Assembly: GCF_001428745.1 (NCBI RefSeq)
Contig: NZ_LMIO01000004.1
Span: forward strand, 248,001 to 312,000
DNA length: 64,000 nucleotides
Direction of reading: 5' to 3'
Source: Leifsonia sp. Root227
GTDB lineage: Bacteria > Actinomycetota > Actinomycetes > Actinomycetales > Microbacteriaceae
Positions 8,557-17,330 of this stretch are shown one piece after another; the first letter of the stretch is position 1; the number at the start of each line of letters is the position of its first letter. The position numbers were made by a program, and so were the translations under genes. The notes under the pieces were generated by a model. It did not search any database and was not told the origin of the DNA. It saw only the letters and a list, made by a program, of their open reading frames with translations.

Positions 8557-9144
8557 GTGGCACCCGCAGTTCCTGCACCGAAGTCCAACCGGTACTGGGT
8601 CGTCCCCGCCGTCCGTGCCGTCGTCGCACTGGCAGCCACCGCCGTCATCACGTTCACGCGGGATGCGCACACCGCCGAGTTCGGACTGATCGTCTTCGGC
8701 GTGTTCGCCATCGTGGACGGCCTCGCGACGTCGGTCCTCACCGCGACCTCCGGGCTCCGCGGCACCACGCGCACCCTGTTCATCGTGCAGGGCGCCATCG
8801 GCGTCGTCGCCGGCGCGCTCGCGCTCGCGCTGATGAACAGCGGACTCGGCCTCTACCTCTACCTCGTGACCGTGTGGGCGGCGCTCACCGGCTTCCTCGA
8901 GCTCTACAGCGGCATCCGCAACAGAGGGCGGGATGCGGCCGCTCGCGACTGGCTCATCACCGGTGCGCTGACCGCTGTGCTCGCCGTCGCCTTCCTCCTC
9001 ATCCCGTCCGACGCCCTGCTCTCGATCGGCCTGTTCGGCGCGTGGGCCGTGATCGTTGGCGTGTTCCAGGGGATCGGCGCGGTGTCGCTGCGGAGCGCAT
9101 CCCGAGCCGTTGCCGCTGAGCAGAGCACGGGGAGCGGATCGTGA
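8557..9144 (+). CDS. DUF308/HdeD-like membrane protein
   Basis: This 195-residue protein has about six short hydrophobic helices arranged as three hairpins. VFGVFAIVDGLATSVLT and VWAALTGFLELYSGIRN are internally similar, which is the repeated unit of the HdeD/DUF308 family. The GTG start follows GAGAGGT at 8543-8550. A likely -10 (TAAACT) lies at 8518-8523. The stop overlaps the start of the next small gene by 4 bp, so the two are cotranscribed. HdeD is linked to acid stress in enterobacteria, but that role should not be carried over here. Confidence 0.7.
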   Translation: MAPAVPAPKSNRYWVVPAVRAVVALAATAVITFTRDAHTAEFGLIVFGVFAIVDGLATSVLTATSGLRGTTRTLFIVQGAIGVVAGALALALMNSGLGLYLYLVTVWAALTGFLELYSGIRNRGRDAAARDWLITGALTAVLAVAFLLIPSDALLSIGLFGAWAVIVGVFQGIGAVSLRSASRAVAAEQSTGSGS

Positions 9145-9455
9145 CCAAGCGCGACAAGAAAGACCCTGGCGTGACCACTGACTCCCGTTCCAAGCTCCAG
9201 CCGAGCCGCAAAGACCGTTTCCTGCCGACCGAGCTGCTCGGCATCTCGGCGGCGCTCGCCGTGTTCGTCGGCCTCATCGTGCTGATCGCGACCCGCGAGT
9301 TCCTGCTCGCCGGGGTGAGCTTCGGTATCGCGTTCATCGTCGCCCTGGTGCTGATGGCCCTGTTCGCGCTCGCGTTCAAGCCCAATGCCGCCGAGGTCCA
9401 CGACCTCGAGGAGCAGAACGGCGAGTCCCCCACCGACAAGCCGTCCGGCCACTAA
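9141..9455 (+). CDS. Small two-helix membrane protein
   Basis: This 104-residue protein has a basic, Lys/Arg-rich N terminus (about 28 residues), two membrane helices (about 33-51 and 56-79) and an acidic C-terminal tail. It starts at a GTGA overlap with the DUF308 gene. It contains no motif I recognise. Positional coupling suggests it works with, or is expressed with, the upstream membrane protein. The transcript ends at the large hairpin at 9478-9539. Confidence 0.65.
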   Translation: MTKRDKKDPGVTTDSRSKLQPSRKDRFLPTELLGISAALAVFVGLIVLIATREFLLAGVSFGIAFIVALVLMALFALAFKPNAAEVHDLEEQNGESPTDKPSGH

Positions 9456-9477
9456 CCCTCCCCCGGCCCCGCTTAAA

Positions 9478-9539
9478 ATCGAGTCCGAAGTTGTTCACGC
9501 CCGCGCCCGGCGCGTCGCATGAACAACTTCGGACTCGAT
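9478..9539. terminator. Perfect 20-bp inverted repeat between convergent genes
   Basis: ATCGAGTCCGAAGTTGTTCA (9478-9497) is repeated in exact inverted form at 9520-9539 with a 22-base loop. It sits between the small membrane gene and the end of purB, both pointing toward it, so it can serve as a two-way terminator. There is no long T-run. The stem is unusually long and only about half G+C, unlike the other hairpins in this window, so it may instead be a mobile or repeated palindromic element. Confidence 0.6.
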
Positions 9540-9543
9540 GGTT

Positions 9544-10923
9544 TCAGAGGTGGTCGACGAGGGCGGACGCGAGGCCCGTGTATGTCTGGGGGGTGAGGGC
9601 GAGGAGGCGGTTCTTGGCGGCCTGGCCGATGTCGAGGCCGTTGACGAACTCCGCCAGCGCTGCGTGGTCGACGCGCTTGCCGCGGGTCAGCTCCTTGAGC
9701 AGCGCGTACGGGTCGGTGATCTGCGAGCGACCGGCGGAGACCTCCGCGCGGATCACCGTCTGGATCGCTTCGCCGAGGATCTCCCAGTTGGCGTCGAGGT
9801 CGGCGGCCAACAGGTCGCGGTCGAGCGCGATCTGACTCAGGCCGCGCTGGATGTTGTCCAGGGCGAGCAGCGAGTGGCCGAGACCGACGCCGATGTTGCG
9901 CTGCGTCGTCGAGTCCGTGAGGTCGCGCTGCAGGCGGCTGGTCACCAGCGTGGCGGCGAGCGAGTCGAGCACGGCGGAGCTCAGCTCCAGGTTCGCCTCC
10001 GCGTTCTCGAAGCGGATCGGGTTGACCTTGTGCGGCATGGTCGACGAGCCGGTCGCGCCAGGCTCAGGTGTCTGCCGGAAGTAGCCGAGCGAGATGTACG
10101 TCCAGATGTCCGTGGCCAGGTTGTGCAACACCCGGTTGGCGTGCGACACCTTGCCGTACAGCTCGGCCTGCCAGTCGTGCGACTCGATCTGCGTGGTCAG
10201 CGGGTTCCAGTCGAGCCCCAGGCTGGTGACGAACTCGCGCGAGATGCGCGGCCAGTCCGCCTCCGCGTCCGCCACGACGTGCGCGGCGAAGGTGCCGGTC
10301 GCCCCGCTGAACTTGCCGAGGTAGTCGTTGTGCTCGATCTGCTTCTGGATGCGCTCCAGGCGGTAGACGAAGACGGCGAGCTCCTTGCCCATCGTCGTCG
10401 GCGTCGCCGGCTGGCCGTGGGTGCGGGCCAGCATCGCGTCGTCGCGGTACTCGATCGCCTGCGCGCGCAGCTCGGCGATGACGGCGCGGAACTTCGGCAG
10501 CCACACCTCGTTGACGGCGCTGCTGACCGTGAGCGCGTACGACAGATTGTTGATGTCCTCGCTCGTCGCCGCGAAGTGGGTGAGCTCGGCGATGCTGTCG
10601 AGGCCGAGAGCGTGCAGGCGCTCCCGCACCAGGTATTCGACCGCCTTGACGTCGTGCTTGGTCGTGGCCTCCAGCTCGGCGAGCCTGTCGATCTCCGGCT
10701 GGCCGAACTCGTCGACCAGCGCGCGCAGCGAACGCACCTGCTGCTCGGTGAGCGGCGTGGACCCGAACATCCGGTGGCTCGTCAGATAGATGAGCCATTC
10801 GACCTCGACCTGCACACGTGCCCGGTTCAGGCCGGCCTCCGACAGGTGGTCGCCGAGACCGAGCACCGCCGAGCGGTAACGGCCGTCGAGTGGGCTCAGC
10901 GGCTGGGGAGGCAGCGCGGTCAT
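9544..10923 (-). CDS. purB: Adenylosuccinate lyase
   Basis: This 459-residue enzyme catalyses two fumarate-releasing steps: SAICAR to AICAR in purine synthesis, and adenylosuccinate to AMP. The fumarase/aspartase superfamily signature GSSTMPHKVNP is present around residue 295, with the mobile catalytic serine in it. The TSHRMFGSTPL, FAATSEDINN and ARTHGQPATPT segments are the other conserved family blocks. AAGGAGA precedes the ATG. It is probably monocistronic, ending at the 9478-9539 hairpin. The next gene on the same strand (10973-11359) lies upstream. Confidence 0.96.
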   Translation of the reverse strand: MTALPPQPLSPLDGRYRSAVLGLGDHLSEAGLNRARVQVEVEWLIYLTSHRMFGSTPLTEQQVRSLRALVDEFGQPEIDRLAELEATTKHDVKAVEYLVRERLHALGLDSIAELTHFAATSEDINNLSYALTVSSAVNEVWLPKFRAVIAELRAQAIEYRDDAMLARTHGQPATPTTMGKELAVFVYRLERIQKQIEHNDYLGKFSGATGTFAAHVVADAEADWPRISREFVTSLGLDWNPLTTQIESHDWQAELYGKVSHANRVLHNLATDIWTYISLGYFRQTPEPGATGSSTMPHKVNPIRFENAEANLELSSAVLDSLAATLVTSRLQRDLTDSTTQRNIGVGLGHSLLALDNIQRGLSQIALDRDLLAADLDANWEILGEAIQTVIRAEVSAGRSQITDPYALLKELTRGKRVDHAALAEFVNGLDIGQAAKNRLLALTPQTYTGLASALVDHL

Positions 10924-10972
10924 GGGTCTCCTTGCGTGGTGGGGTCTGTCCTATTCTCCCGCATCCACGCTG

Positions 10973-11359
10973 TCAGCGTCGCGTGAGCGGACGGAGGATG
11001 AGCCCCATCAGCCAGGCGATGATCGCCAGTACCAGCGCGCCGAGCACGCCCCACCAGAATCCGGCGATGTAGAGGCCGAAGCCCATCAGGCCGCTGATCC
11101 ACGCCACCAGCAGCAGGAGCAGGCCGTTCACGATGAACGAGATGAGCCCAAGCGTGAGGATATAGAGGGGGAACGCGACGATCCGGATGGCCGTGCCGAC
11201 GATGGCGTTGACGACGCCGAAGATCAGCGCGATCAGCAGGTAGGTGAGGATCGTCGGCAACTCGCCCTCCGCATAAGGGCGGACGGTGACGCCGGACACG
11301 ATCAGCGTCGTGAGCCAGAGCGCGAGAGCGTTGATGATGAGTCGTACGAGGAATCTCAT
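10973..11359 (-). CDS. Phage_holin_4-type membrane protein
   Basis: This 128-residue protein is nearly all membrane, with four helices. LIFGVVNAIVGTAIRIV and FPLYILTLGLISFIVN match the 'phage holin family' (Pfam Phage_holin_4_2), which is common on actinobacterial chromosomes away from any prophage. No phage gene is nearby, so a lysis role is unlikely. The ATG follows a GAACAT-N6 stretch rather than a clear ribosome site. It ends 50 bp before the start of purB. Confidence 0.75.
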   Translation of the reverse strand: MRFLVRLIINALALWLTTLIVSGVTVRPYAEGELPTILTYLLIALIFGVVNAIVGTAIRIVAFPLYILTLGLISFIVNGLLLLLVAWISGLMGFGLYIAGFWWGVLGALVLAIIAWLMGLILRPLTRR

Positions 11360-11448
11360 GCGTCCATGTTCCCAGGTGGGGCCCCTCCGCGGCGAGGGGT
11401 CGCAGGAGAATTCCCGCCGCGGTATGCGGCCGCGGGTAAGTTAGGGGC

Positions 11449-12558
11449 GTGAGTACCGAACACACCCGTGGCGTGAGGCTGCGCCCCGAGATCGTCGCTG
11501 TTCCCGCATACAAGCAGGGGCGGGCCGCTCCCGCAGACGGCTTCAAGCTGTCCAGCAACGAGAACCCGTTCCCTCCTCTCCCCTCTGTGGTGGATGCGGT
11601 CGGCGCGGTCCTCAGCGACCTCAACCGCTACCCGAACGCGGGCGGCGCCGACCTGCGGCAGCGTCTCGCCGACCGCCACGGCGTCGACGTGGACCAGGTG
11701 CACCTGGGCAACGGCTCCGTCTCGCTGCTCGCGCAGCTCATCTCCGCCGCGGCGGGAGTCGGCGACGAGGTCGTGTACTCCTGGCGCTCGTTCGAGGCGT
11801 ACCCCGGCCTGGTCACGGTCGCCGGTGCGACCAGCGTGCAGGTCCCCAACCGCGCGGACGGCAGCCACGACCTGGATGCGCTCGCCGCGGCCATCACGGA
11901 CCGTACCCGCGCCGTCATCGTCTGCACCCCGAACAACCCGACCGGCACGATCGTGACCGCCGCCGACTTCGAGCGGTTCATGGCGTCCGTGCCTGCCGAC
12001 CTGCTCGTCCTTCTCGACGAGGCGTACTACGAGTTCGTCACTGACGACGCCTCCGTCGACGGCATCCCGCTGCTCGGCCGCTACCCCAACCTCGTGGTGC
12101 TGCGCACCTTCTCAAAGGCTTACGGTCTCGCCGCGCTGCGGATCGGCTACGCGGTCGGGCCGGGGCACGTCCTCGACGCGGCGCGTTCCGCGGCCATCCC
12201 GCTGTCGGTGACAGACGCCGCCCGCGTCGCTGCGCTCGCCTCGATCGACGCGGAGGACGAGCTGATGGAGCGCGTCGCCCGCATCGCCATGCGGCGCGAC
12301 CAGCTCCGCGATGCCCTGATCGCACAGGGATGGGTGGTACCGGAGGCGCAGGGCAACTTCGTCTGGCTGGCCACGGGTGAGCAGACCGCCGAAGCCAACG
12401 ACGCGTTCTTCGACGCGGGCCTGACCGTGCGCGCGTTCGCTCCCGAGGGCATCCGGATCAGTGTCGGAGAGCAGGAGTCTGTGGACAAACTCCTTGAGGT
12501 GACCGCGGATATTGTGCGGAACCTACCAAATGGGCACCCCGCCAAGCGGTTAGGTTAG
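11449..12558 (+). CDS. hisC: Histidinol-phosphate aminotransferase
   Basis: This 369-residue class I/II aminotransferase is PLP-dependent and converts imidazole-acetol phosphate to histidinol phosphate. The PLP lysine is Lys223 in [25 protein letters not shown] near residue 36, the CTPNNPTGT block (159-167) and the LLDEAYYEF strand are characteristic of HisC and the related aromatic aminotransferases of actinobacteria (Pat). The GTG has no ribosome site. TAAGTT at 11437-11442 ends six bases before it, so the mRNA is probably leaderless. It stands apart from a his operon, so an aromatic-amino-acid role is a real alternative. Confidence 0.85.
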   Translation: MSTEHTRGVRLRPEIVAVPAYKQGRAAPADGFKLSSNENPFPPLPSVVDAVGAVLSDLNRYPNAGGADLRQRLADRHGVDVDQVHLGNGSVSLLAQLISAAAGVGDEVVYSWRSFEAYPGLVTVAGATSVQVPNRADGSHDLDALAAAITDRTRAVIVCTPNNPTGTIVTAADFERFMASVPADLLVLLDEAYYEFVTDDASVDGIPLLGRYPNLVVLRTFSKAYGLAALRIGYAVGPGHVLDAARSAAIPLSVTDAARVAALASIDAEDELMERVARIAMRRDQLRDALIAQGWVVPEAQGNFVWLATGEQTAEANDAFFDAGLTVRAFAPEGIRISVGEQESVDKLLEVTADIVRNLPNGHPAKRLG

Positions 12559-12562
12559 ACAG

Positions 12563-13702
12563 GTGGTTGCCACGAACGATACCCCGCGCCCGGCGAACAC
12601 GGTCCAGCTGCTGACAGCAGACGGCCGTTTCCAGCCGAGCGAACTCGCAGCGGAATACCTGCCGTACCTCGAGCGACTCGACGAGGACGACTACCGGCGG
12701 CTGTACCGCGACATGGTGAAGGTGCGCGCCTTCGACCACGAAGCCGCGAACCTGCAGCGTCAGGGCCAGCTCGGCCTCTGGGTGCCGAGCATGGGCCAGG
12801 AGGGCGCGCAGGTGGGCTCCGCTCACGCCGCCCGCCCGCAGGACCACCTCTTCCCGTCCTACCGCGAGCACGTGGTCGGCATGATCCGCGGCATCGACCC
12901 CGTCGGCATCATGGGACTCCTGCGCGGCACGACGCACGGCGGCTGGGACCCGACGGACCCTGCCGTGCAGAACTTCCACCTCTACACGCTGGTGATCGGC
13001 TCGCACACGCTGCACGCCACCGGTTACGCCATGGGCATCACGTTCGACGGCAAGGTGGGCACGGGCAACCCGGACACGGATGAGGCCGCGATCGTCTACT
13101 TCGGAGACGGCGCCACCAGCCAGGGCGACGTGAGCGAGGCGTTCGTCTTCGCCGCCAGCTACCAGACCCCGCAGGTCTTCTTCCTGCAGAACAACCAGTG
13201 GGCCATCTCCGTGCCGGTCACGACGCAGTCGCGCTCGCCGCTGTATCTGCGCTCCAGCGGGTTCGGCATCCCCGGCGTGCAGATCGACGGCAACGACGTG
13301 CTCGCGTCGTACGCGGTCACCGCCAAGCACCTCGACGACGCCCGCAACGGCGAAGGCCCGAGCATGATCGAAGCGCTCACATACCGGATGGGCGCCCACA
13401 CGTCCAGCGACGACCCCACCAAGTACCGCACGGACGAAGAGACGGCGTACTGGGGCGAGCGCGACCCGATCCTGCGCTTCCGCACGTTCCTGGAGCAGCA
13501 GGGCGTCGGACAGGCGTTCTTCGACAGCGCGGACGAGGAGGGGGCCGACCTGGCCGCCGACGTCCGCAAGCGCACGCTCGAACTCGAGGCACCGCCCATC
13601 GCGTCGATGTTCGACAACGTCTACAGTGAGCCGCATCCGCTCATGGACGAGCAGAAGCAGTGGCTCACCGATTACGAAGCATCGTTCGGAGGTGACGCAT
13701 GA
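12563..13702 (+). CDS. 2-oxoacid dehydrogenase E1 component, alpha subunit
   Basis: This 379-residue TPP-dependent E1 alpha subunit is of the pyruvate / branched-chain 2-oxoacid type. The thiamine-diphosphate motif runs from GDG at 181-183 to NN at 210-211. HLFPSYREH (95-103) and the phosphorylation-loop-like YRMGAHTSSDDPTKYR stretch are typical of BCKDH/PDH alpha subunits. With E1 beta and E2 directly downstream it forms a mitochondrial-type heterotetrameric complex; E3 is not in the window. The GTG has no ribosome site. TAGGTT at 12551-12556, overlapping the hisC stop, lies six bases before it, suggesting a leaderless start. Branched-chain substrates are likelier than pyruvate because actinobacteria usually use AceE for pyruvate. 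Confidence 0.9.
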   Translation: MVATNDTPRPANTVQLLTADGRFQPSELAAEYLPYLERLDEDDYRRLYRDMVKVRAFDHEAANLQRQGQLGLWVPSMGQEGAQVGSAHAARPQDHLFPSYREHVVGMIRGIDPVGIMGLLRGTTHGGWDPTDPAVQNFHLYTLVIGSHTLHATGYAMGITFDGKVGTGNPDTDEAAIVYFGDGATSQGDVSEAFVFAASYQTPQVFFLQNNQWAISVPVTTQSRSPLYLRSSGFGIPGVQIDGNDVLASYAVTAKHLDDARNGEGPSMIEALTYRMGAHTSSDDPTKYRTDEETAYWGERDPILRFRTFLEQQGVGQAFFDSADEEGADLAADVRKRTLELEAPPIASMFDNVYSEPHPLMDEQKQWLTDYEASFGGDA

Positions 13703-15105
13703 GCGACGTGAGAAGCGAAGCGCCCGCGACAGATACAGACGGCGAGATCGTCGAGGCCGAGCTGGTGGATGCGCCGGAGCACGAGAGCGCGGACTACGAG
13801 TACGCTGACCGATCGGCCGGCGAGGACACCCAGGCCATCGACGTCGTCGAGATCGTGGAGAGCGAGCCGGGCTCGATCGTGCTCGAGGAGCACGTCGCGG
13901 AGCAGGAGTGGTCGCGCGAGTTCACGATCGAGGACGCTGCCCCGACCCCGACGCGGATCGACGCGCAGGAGGCGGCGGACGTGCATCCCGAGGCCGCTGC
14001 TGCGGCGGATGCGGATGCGGACGGCTCGGACGAGCCGGATGCGGAGCAGAACGCCGGCGCAGAGAGCGCCCCTGTCGCAGAGGCTGCCGCGCCTGCCGCG
14101 CCTGCGGTGCCCTCAGAGCCGGAGCCGCGCATCCAGTCGCTGCCGATGGTGAAGGCCCTCAATGCCGGCCTCCGCAAGGCGCTCGCCGACAACGACCGCG
14201 TGCTCATCCTCGGTGAGGACGTCGGCCCGCTGGGTGGCGTCTTCAGGGTGACAGAGGGCCTGCAGAAGGAGTTCGGCGCGCAGCGCGTCATCGACACCCC
14301 CCTCGCAGAGGCGGGGATCGTCGGTACGGCCATCGGCCTCGCGATGCGCGGCTACCGGCCCGTGGTCGAGATCCAGTTCAACGGGTTCATCTTCCCCGGC
14401 TTCGACCAGATCACCACGCAGCTGGCCAAGCTCACCAACCGGCACGACGGCAGGATCTCGATGCCGATCGTCATCCGGGTGCCGCACGGAGGCCACATCG
14501 GTGCCGTCGAGCACCACCAGGAAGCACCGGAGGCGTACTTCGCGCACACCGCCGGCCTGCGTGTTGTCGCGCCGTCCACCCCGCACGACGCGTACTGGAT
14601 GATCCAGGAGGCCATCCAGTCCGACGACCCCGTGCTCTTCTTCGAGCCGATGAGCCGCTACTGGCCCAAGGGCGAGGTCGACCTGCTGGAGAACACGACG
14701 CCGCTGCACGCCAGCCGCGTGGTACGCACCGGCACGGACGCGACGGTCGTCGCCTGGGCCGGCATGGTCAGCGTCGCGCTGCGCGCCGCTGAGCTCGCCG
14801 CCGAGGAGGGCCGCAGCGTCGAGGTCATCGACGTGCGCTCCATCTCCCCCGTCGACTACACGCCCATCGTCGAGTCGGTGCGCAAGACCGGCAGGCTCAT
14901 CGTCGCCCAGGAGGCACCCGGAAACGTCAGCGTCGCCTCCGAGATCGCCGCGACGGTGACCGAGAAGGCCTTCTACTCGCTCGAGTCGCCCGTGCTCCGC
15001 GTCGCGGGGTTCGACACCCCGTTCCCTCCCGCGAAGCTCGAAGACATCTACCTCCCAGACGCCGACCGCATCCTCGAAGCGGTCGACAGGGCCCTCGCGT
15101 ACTGA
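13699..15105 (+). CDS. 2-oxoacid dehydrogenase E1 component, beta subunit, with acidic N-terminal extension
   Basis: This 468-residue protein completes the E1 heterotetramer. The enzyme core starts near residue 145 ([16 protein letters not shown]) and contains GEDVGPLGG, the [18 protein letters not shown] block and FPGFDQI, all conserved in E1 beta. Residues 1-145 form an extra segment very rich in Glu, Asp, Ala and Pro, including an [14 protein letters not shown] run; normal E1 beta chains lack it. It starts at an ATGA overlap with E1 alpha, and that ATG has a good ribosome site (GGAGGTG), so the extension is probably translated. It may be a flexible linker or docking tail within the complex. 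Confidence 0.9.
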   Translation: MSDVRSEAPATDTDGEIVEAELVDAPEHESADYEYADRSAGEDTQAIDVVEIVESEPGSIVLEEHVAEQEWSREFTIEDAAPTPTRIDAQEAADVHPEAAAAADADADGSDEPDAEQNAGAESAPVAEAAAPAAPAVPSEPEPRIQSLPMVKALNAGLRKALADNDRVLILGEDVGPLGGVFRVTEGLQKEFGAQRVIDTPLAEAGIVGTAIGLAMRGYRPVVEIQFNGFIFPGFDQITTQLAKLTNRHDGRISMPIVIRVPHGGHIGAVEHHQEAPEAYFAHTAGLRVVAPSTPHDAYWMIQEAIQSDDPVLFFEPMSRYWPKGEVDLLENTTPLHASRVVRTGTDATVVAWAGMVSVALRAAELAAEEGRSVEVIDVRSISPVDYTPIVESVRKTGRLIVAQEAPGNVSVASEIAATVTEKAFYSLESPVLRVAGFDTPFPPAKLEDIYLPDADRILEAVDRALAY

Positions 15106-15163
15106 GCCGGCCGCCGTCGCGCGCCGTCTCGTCCCCGATCCCGCTTACCGAAAGAAGTCGCAC

Positions 15164-16654
15164 ATGAGCGAATCGAAGTTCCTTCTTCCCGATGTCGGCG
15201 AGGGTCTCACCGAGGCCGAGATCGTCGCGTGGAAGGTCGCGCCAGGCGACACGGTGGCGGTCAACCAGGTCATCGTCGAGATCGAGACGGCGAAGTCGCT
15301 CGTGGAGCTGCCGTCGCCGTTCGAGGGCGTCGTCGGCGAACTGCTCGTGTCCGAGGGACAGACAGTGGATGTCGGAACGCCGATCATCACGGTGTCCAGT
15401 GACAGCGGCGCAGGGCAGCAGCAGGAGCAGCCGGAGCCGCCGAGCGAGGTCGAGGAAGCCGAGGCGGACGCGGCCGCGAGCGTGTCCCACGAAGTGGATG
15501 CGCCCGCCGAGAAGCCGGGAGCCGTGCTGGTCGGCTACGGTGCGGCAGGACACGGCGCCAGCCGTCGCCGGAGGGTGACCCACCCGGGGACGTCGGCGAT
15601 TCCGGTGGTGGCGAGTGGTGCATCCACTGCTGCCGCCCCTGCCACAGCTGCGACTCCCGCTGCGGCCGCGCCGGCCGCTGCCCAGAGCGCGCCCGCCACA
15701 GTGCCCGTCGCTCAGGCGACCCCGGCCGCTGCCGGCCCAGCGGCCCCCGCCGCTCCGCTCACGGTGCACAGCGAGGCGCACGTGATGCCGAACGTCCCCG
15801 TGATCGCCAAGCCGCCCATCCGGAAGCTGGCGAAGGACCTCGGCGTCGACCTCACCCTGGTGACGCCGACCGGCCCCATCGGCGAGGTCACCCGCGAGGA
15901 CGTGCTGCGCGAGGCGACGCAGGCGAGCGTGTTCCGCAACATCCAGACGCCGGAGTGGCCGAACGACCGTGAGGACCGCATCCCGGTCAAGGGCGTGCGC
16001 AAGACCATCGCGAACGCCATGGTGTCGAGCGCGTTCAGCGCCCCGCACGTGAGCCTGTTCGTCGACGTGGATGCGACCCGCACCATGGAGTTCGTCAAGC
16101 GCCTCAAGAACTCCCCCGACTTCATCGGCGTGAAGGTCTCCCCGCTGCTGATCATGGCCAAGGCGATCATCTGGGCCGTGCGCCGCAACCCCACCGTGAA
16201 CTCGTCGTGGACCGACGAGGAGATCATCGTGCGCCACTACGTGAACCTCGGCATCGCCGCCGCCACCCCGCGCGGCCTCATCGTGCCGAACGTCAAAGAG
16301 GCGCAGGAGATGTCGCTGCTCGAACTCGCCACGGCGCTCGAACAGCTCACCCTCACGGCGCGCGACGGCAAGACCACCCCGGCGGACATGGCGGGCGGCA
16401 CCATCACGATCACCAACATCGGTGTTTTCGGGATGGACACCGGCACGCCGATCCTGAACCCCGGCGAGGTCGGCATCGTCGCCCTCGGCACGATCAAGCA
16501 GAAGCCGTGGGTCGTGGACGGCGAGGTGCGTCCGCGCTTCGTCACCACACTGGGCGCCTCGTTCGACCACCGCGTGGTCGACGGGGATGTTGCCTCGCGC
16601 TTCCTGGCGGACGTCGCCTCGATCATCGAGGAGCCGGCTCTCCTGCTCGACTGA
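15164..16654 (+). CDS. 2-oxoacid dehydrogenase E2, dihydrolipoamide acyltransferase
   Basis: This 496-residue E2 core subunit transfers the acyl group from E1 to CoA. An N-terminal lipoyl domain has the lipoylated Lys44 in [11 protein letters not shown]. An Ala/Pro-rich linker (about 150-195) is followed by a peripheral-subunit-binding domain ([14 protein letters not shown]) and the catalytic domain with the [11 protein letters not shown] motif close to the C terminus (His and Asp catalytic). A single lipoyl domain and the GASRRRR insert before the linker resemble branched-chain E2 proteins of actinobacteria. GAAAGAAG precedes the ATG. The stop is followed by a short TCCCAC/GTGGGA hairpin at 16681-16697. 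Confidence 0.93.
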   Translation: MSESKFLLPDVGEGLTEAEIVAWKVAPGDTVAVNQVIVEIETAKSLVELPSPFEGVVGELLVSEGQTVDVGTPIITVSSDSGAGQQQEQPEPPSEVEEAEADAAASVSHEVDAPAEKPGAVLVGYGAAGHGASRRRRVTHPGTSAIPVVASGASTAAAPATAATPAAAAPAAAQSAPATVPVAQATPAAAGPAAPAAPLTVHSEAHVMPNVPVIAKPPIRKLAKDLGVDLTLVTPTGPIGEVTREDVLREATQASVFRNIQTPEWPNDREDRIPVKGVRKTIANAMVSSAFSAPHVSLFVDVDATRTMEFVKRLKNSPDFIGVKVSPLLIMAKAIIWAVRRNPTVNSSWTDEEIIVRHYVNLGIAAATPRGLIVPNVKEAQEMSLLELATALEQLTLTARDGKTTPADMAGGTITITNIGVFGMDTGTPILNPGEVGIVALGTIKQKPWVVDGEVRPRFVTTLGASFDHRVVDGDVASRFLADVASIIEEPALLLD

Positions 16655-16718
16655 CGATTGCGGCCGAAAACTGTCCGCTATCCCACCTAGCGTGGGAAGA
16701 GACAGAAGGAGAAGCCGC

Positions 16719-17264
16719 ATGACTGAGTCGGATGGATACACCAGCGTCGCCCCGTGGATCGTCACGGACGACACGGGAGCGCTGCTCGATTTCGTGACGA
16801 CGGCGTTCGGCGGGGTCGAGCTGGCGCGCGTCTTCGTGGAGGATGGAAGCGTCGGCCACGCCGAGATCCGCGTGGGCGACACCGTGCTGCTCGCCTTCGA
16901 CCGGCGGCCTGGCTGGCCGGCGATGCCGTCACTCCTGCGCGTTTTCGTGCCGGATGCCGATACGGCGTTCGAGCGGGCGGTGGCGGCCGGCGCGCGCGTC
17001 GTGACGGAGCTGGCGGACAGCGCGTGGGGCGACAGGGGCGGCCGCATCCGCGACCCCTTCGGCAACATCTGGTGGGTGATGGCGCACGTCGAGGACGTGC
17101 CGCAGGACGAGGTCTGGACCCGCATGGCCGAACCGCGCTTCGCGGACGCGATGCGCGTGGCCCAGGAGACCCTCGACGCCGAGCTCTCCGGCAGCGAGAA
17201 GGGCACGGCAAGCACGCCCGTCGCGCCCGACGCGCCCGATGGTTTTGACAATCATTATCAATAA
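16719..17264 (+). CDS. VOC (glyoxalase/PhnB-like) family protein
   Basis: This 181-residue protein has two beta-alpha-beta-beta-beta modules of the vicinal-oxygen-chelate fold. SVAPWIVTDDTGALLDFVTTAFGG opens the first half, and GGRIRDPFGNIWWVMAH is the typical end of the second. PhnB-like members bind small ligands or metals; no reaction can be named. AGAAGGAG at 16704-16711 fixes the ATG. The last codons overlap a Zur-type operator (17246-17260) for the znu genes downstream, so the gene end is constrained by a regulatory site. It is probably a separate unit from znuACB. Confidence 0.8.
   Translation: MTESDGYTSVAPWIVTDDTGALLDFVTTAFGGVELARVFVEDGSVGHAEIRVGDTVLLAFDRRPGWPAMPSLLRVFVPDADTAFERAVAAGARVVTELADSAWGDRGGRIRDPFGNIWWVMAHVEDVPQDEVWTRMAEPRFADAMRVAQETLDAELSGSEKGTASTPVAPDAPDGFDNHYQ
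17246..17260. promoter_or_regulatory. Zur box controlling znuACB
   Basis: TGACAATCATTATCA is a near-perfect 15-bp dyad (TGA-N-AAT-N-ATT-N-TCA) and a good match to actinobacterial Zur operators. It lies 70 bp before the znuA start, is markedly A+T-rich against the background, and overlaps the final codons (Asp-Asn-His-Tyr-Gln) of the preceding gene. The zur repressor gene is in the same cluster, which supports the reading. Confidence 0.8.
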
Positions 17265-17330
17265 GCGTTACGGTTCTTGAGTGCCGGTCATCGGCGCATC
17301 ACTCAGACAGCCGAACTAGACAGGCCCCCT

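Noticed and set aside
10973..11359. Prophage remnant suggested by a holin-like protein
   Set aside because: No endolysin, integrase or structural phage gene is nearby. This holin-fold family is common on actinobacterial chromosomes.
14927..17251. 774-codon frame antisense to E1 beta, E2 and the VOC gene
   Set aside because: Low-complexity Arg/Gly/His composition typical of antisense frames in this genome, and no start context.
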